Shown here one piece after another: positions 6,178 to 7,818 of a stretch of 7,818 nucleotides of DNA. Each line of letters opens with the position of its first letter. Positions within the stretch are counted from its first letter, which is position 1. The notes beneath the pieces were generated by a model. The model ran no database searches, was not told where the DNA came from, and saw nothing but the letters and a program-made list of their open reading frames with translations. The translations under genes were made by a program, and so were the position numbers. This DNA comes from an uncultured Acholeplasma sp. (GTDB lineage Bacteria; Bacillota_I; Bacilli_A; Acholeplasmatales; Acholeplasmataceae): positions 1 to 7,818 of the forward strand of contig CALGYU010000007.1 in NCBI GenBank assembly GCA_937934685.1. The letters run 5' to 3'.

Positions 6178-7014
6178 ATGAAATTAGATATTAGATATAA
6201 CAATCACCCAGAGGATTCAAAGAAATATGATACAGCTAAATTAAGAGAAAGATACTTAATTGAAAAGGTGTTTGAGGCAGATAAAATCTTATTTACATAT
6301 TCACACCATGACAGAATCATTGCTGGTGGTATTTTACCAGTAAACAAAGAAGTAGCATTACCAGTAACTAAAGACTTAGGAACTGACTATTTCTTAGAAA
6401 GAAGAGAATTAGGAATCATTAACGTTGGTGGAGATGGATACATCGTTGTTGACGGTAAAAAATATGATATGATTTCTAAAGATGGATTATACATTGGTAA
6501 AGGAAATAAAAACATTGTTTTTGCTTCTAAAGATCCTAAAAATCCAGCTAAATTCTATATGAACAGTGCACCTGCTCATAAAGAATTACCAACCGTACAC
6601 ATTCCGTTTGAAAAAGCGAATCCAAGAGAAATTGGAGATCCAAAAACATTAAACAAACGTACAATTTACCAATACTTAAACCCAGCAGTATTAGAAACAT
6701 GTGCATTACAAATGGGTATGACACAATTAGCAGAAGGTAGTTCATGGAACACAATGCCTGCTCATACACATGATAGAAGAATGGAAGTTTACTTCTACTT
6801 CAACATGGAAGCTGATACAAGAGTATTCCACTTAATGGGTGAACCAAATGAAACAAGACACATTGTAATGTCAAACGAACAAGCAGTAATCTCTCCAAGC
6901 TGGTCAATCCACGCAGGGTTTGCTACATCAAACTATACATTCATTTGGGGAATGACTGGTGAAAACCAAACATATGACGACATGGATCATGTTGCTATGA
7001 AAGACTTAAAATAA
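6178..7014 (+). CDS. kduI: 5-keto-4-deoxyuronate isomerase
   Basis: 4-deoxy-L-threo-5-hexosulose-uronate ketol-isomerase: it converts 5-keto-4-deoxyuronate (DKI), formed from unsaturated galacturonate released from pectin, to 2,5-diketo-3-deoxygluconate. Length is 278 residues, the same as E. coli KduI. The zinc-binding set falls at the same numbers as in E. coli: His196 and His198 in M-P-A-H-T-H-D-R-R-M-E, Glu203, and His245 in SPSWSIHAG. Other family stretches are visible, such as YSHHDRIIAGG near 41-51 and LGIINVGG near 78-85. Cytoplasmic cupin-fold enzyme, no signal peptide. AAGGAGG at 6163-6169 precedes the ATG by 8 bases; the ATG directly follows the upstream stop. It is followed after 14 bases by kduD, its pathway partner. 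Codon use is strongly skewed, like the KDG kinase, suggesting good expression. Its presence implies that a lyase route operates as well as the hydrolase seen at the left edge. Confidence 0.97.
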   Translation: MKLDIRYNNHPEDSKKYDTAKLRERYLIEKVFEADKILFTYSHHDRIIAGGILPVNKEVALPVTKDLGTDYFLERRELGIINVGGDGYIVVDGKKYDMISKDGLYIGKGNKNIVFASKDPKNPAKFYMNSAPAHKELPTVHIPFEKANPREIGDPKTLNKRTIYQYLNPAVLETCALQMGMTQLAEGSSWNTMPAHTHDRRMEVYFYFNMEADTRVFHLMGEPNETRHIVMSNEQAVISPSWSIHAGFATSNYTFIWGMTGENQTYDDMDHVAMKDLK

Positions 7015-7028
7015 TTGGAGGCAATAAA

Positions 7029-7802
7029 ATGAGTATTTTAAATAAATTTAGCCTTGCAGGAAAAGTTGCAATCGTAACTGGTTCTTCAACAGGGTTAGGA
7101 CAAGGAATTGCTTTAGGTCTTGCAGAAGCAGGAGCTGACATCGTTGGTGTTGACTACGTTGATGCACCTGAAACAAAAACACAAGTAGAAGCATTTGGTA
7201 GAAAATACCATGGAGTAAAAATGGATTTAATCAATAATTCTACTCCTGAAGCATTAAAAGCATTGGTTGCAGATGCAGTAAAAGCATTTGGAAAAGTAGA
7301 TATTTTAGTTAATAACGCTGGAATCATCCGTCGTGAAGACTCATTAGAGTTCTCAGAAAAAAACTGGGATGATGTATTAGCAATTAACTTAAAAACTGTT
7401 TTCTTCTTATCACAAGCAGTTGCAAACCAATATGTAGCACAAAAAACTGGCGGTAAAATCATTAATATCGCATCTATGTTATCATACCAAGGTGGTATTC
7501 GTGTTCCATCATATACAGCATCTAAATCAGGTGTAAAAGGAATCACAATGACTATGGCTAATGAGTGGGCAAAATACAATATTAACGTTAATGCTATTGC
7601 TCCAGGATACATGGCTACAAACAACACAGAACAATTAAGAGCTGACGATAAGAGATCATCTGAAATCTTAGAAAGAATTCCAGCAGATCGTTGGGGAACT
7701 CCAGCAGATTTAGCAGGAGCAGCAGTTTTCTTAGCATCTGATAACGCAAGTTACATTAACGGCTTTACAATTGCTGTTGATGGTGGATGGTTAGCAAGAT
7801 AA
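7029..7802 (+). CDS. kduD: 2-dehydro-3-deoxy-D-gluconate 5-dehydrogenase (SDR family)
   Basis: Classical short-chain dehydrogenase/reductase of 257 residues that reduces 2,5-diketo-3-deoxygluconate (DKII) to KDG with NAD(P)H, the step between KduI and KDG kinase. Visible: cofactor-binding T-G-S-S-T-G-L-G (17-24), an acidic residue after strand 2 (Asp42) that favours NAD(H), NNAG at 95-98 followed by IIRRED as in KduD, and the catalytic tetrad Asn120, Ser149, Tyr162, Lys166 (Y-T-A-S-K). The C-terminus DGGWLAR is typical of the subfamily. GGAGG at 7017-7021 lies 7 bases before the ATG. It is the last complete gene in the window; only 16 bases follow and no terminator is seen. Other SDR activities are possible in principle, but adjacency to kduI makes KduD the firm choice. 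Confidence 0.95.
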   Translation: MSILNKFSLAGKVAIVTGSSTGLGQGIALGLAEAGADIVGVDYVDAPETKTQVEAFGRKYHGVKMDLINNSTPEALKALVADAVKAFGKVDILVNNAGIIRREDSLEFSEKNWDDVLAINLKTVFFLSQAVANQYVAQKTGGKIINIASMLSYQGGIRVPSYTASKSGVKGITMTMANEWAKYNINVNAIAPGYMATNNTEQLRADDKRSSEILERIPADRWGTPADLAGAAVFLASDNASYINGFTIAVDGGWLAR

Positions 7803-7818
7803 ACCCTTAATAAATTCA

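Noticed and set aside
6548..6769. 73-codon open frame on the minus strand
   Set aside because: Antisense to kduI, which has all catalytic residues; the apparent hydrophobic peptide reflects the complement of kduI codons.
7154..7627. 157-codon open frame on the minus strand
   Set aside because: It lies wholly inside kduD, has no family-like sequence and no ribosome binding site; it is a by-product of the sense codon bias.
1..7818. tRNA, rRNA, CRISPR array, insertion sequence or riboswitch
   Set aside because: Coding sequence fills nearly the whole window; the only longer gap (1343-1483) is explained by terminator, promoter and ribosome binding site, and no repeats or structured leader were seen.

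Overview
The window carries a pectin and hexuronate catabolism locus, with every gene on the + strand. The sequence is AT-rich, with AAA/TTA/GCA/AGA-type codons, strong AGGAGG-type ribosome binding sites and tightly packed or overlapping genes. This suggests a low-GC Gram-positive lineage: a Bacillota member or an Acholeplasma-like Mollicute. TGA is used as a true stop (both sugar kinase genes end in TGA) and tryptophan is TGG, so the Mycoplasma/Spiroplasma code (TGA = Trp) is excluded. The genus cannot be fixed from this window.

Region 1 (1-1342) is the 3' part of a GH28 polygalacturonase gene that enters from the left edge. It ends in a strong intrinsic terminator. Region 2 (1343-1483) is a 141-bp intergenic stretch with that terminator, a near-consensus sigma-A promoter (TTGACT, 17 bp, TATAAT), two imperfect dyads that could be operators, and a good ribosome binding site. 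Region 3 (1484-7802) looks like one operon: KDPG aldolase, a divergent PfkB kinase, a YhcH/TabA/NanQ-family protein, a canonical KDG kinase, an IclR-family regulator, a xylose-isomerase-like TIM-barrel protein, KduI and KduD. Junctions are 1-4 bp overlaps, direct abutment, or gaps of 1-22 bp. The last 16 bases show no terminator, so transcription may continue beyond the window.

Together the genes describe this route: polygalacturonase trims pectic galacturonan; KduI converts 5-keto-4-deoxyuronate (from unsaturated uronates) to 2,5-diketo-3-deoxygluconate; KduD reduces that to 2-keto-3-deoxygluconate (KDG); KDG kinase makes KDPG; the aldolase splits it to pyruvate and glyceraldehyde 3-phosphate. 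The IclR protein is the obvious candidate KdgR-type local regulator. No pectate lyase, unsaturated uronyl hydrolase (GH88/GH105), KdgF or transporter is in the window; they may lie in the flanks.

The core pathway is well known. The parts worth a second look are the second kinase, which has lost the family's NxxE-type motif, and the two accessory proteins of unassigned role (YhcH family and TIM barrel) built into the KDG operon.
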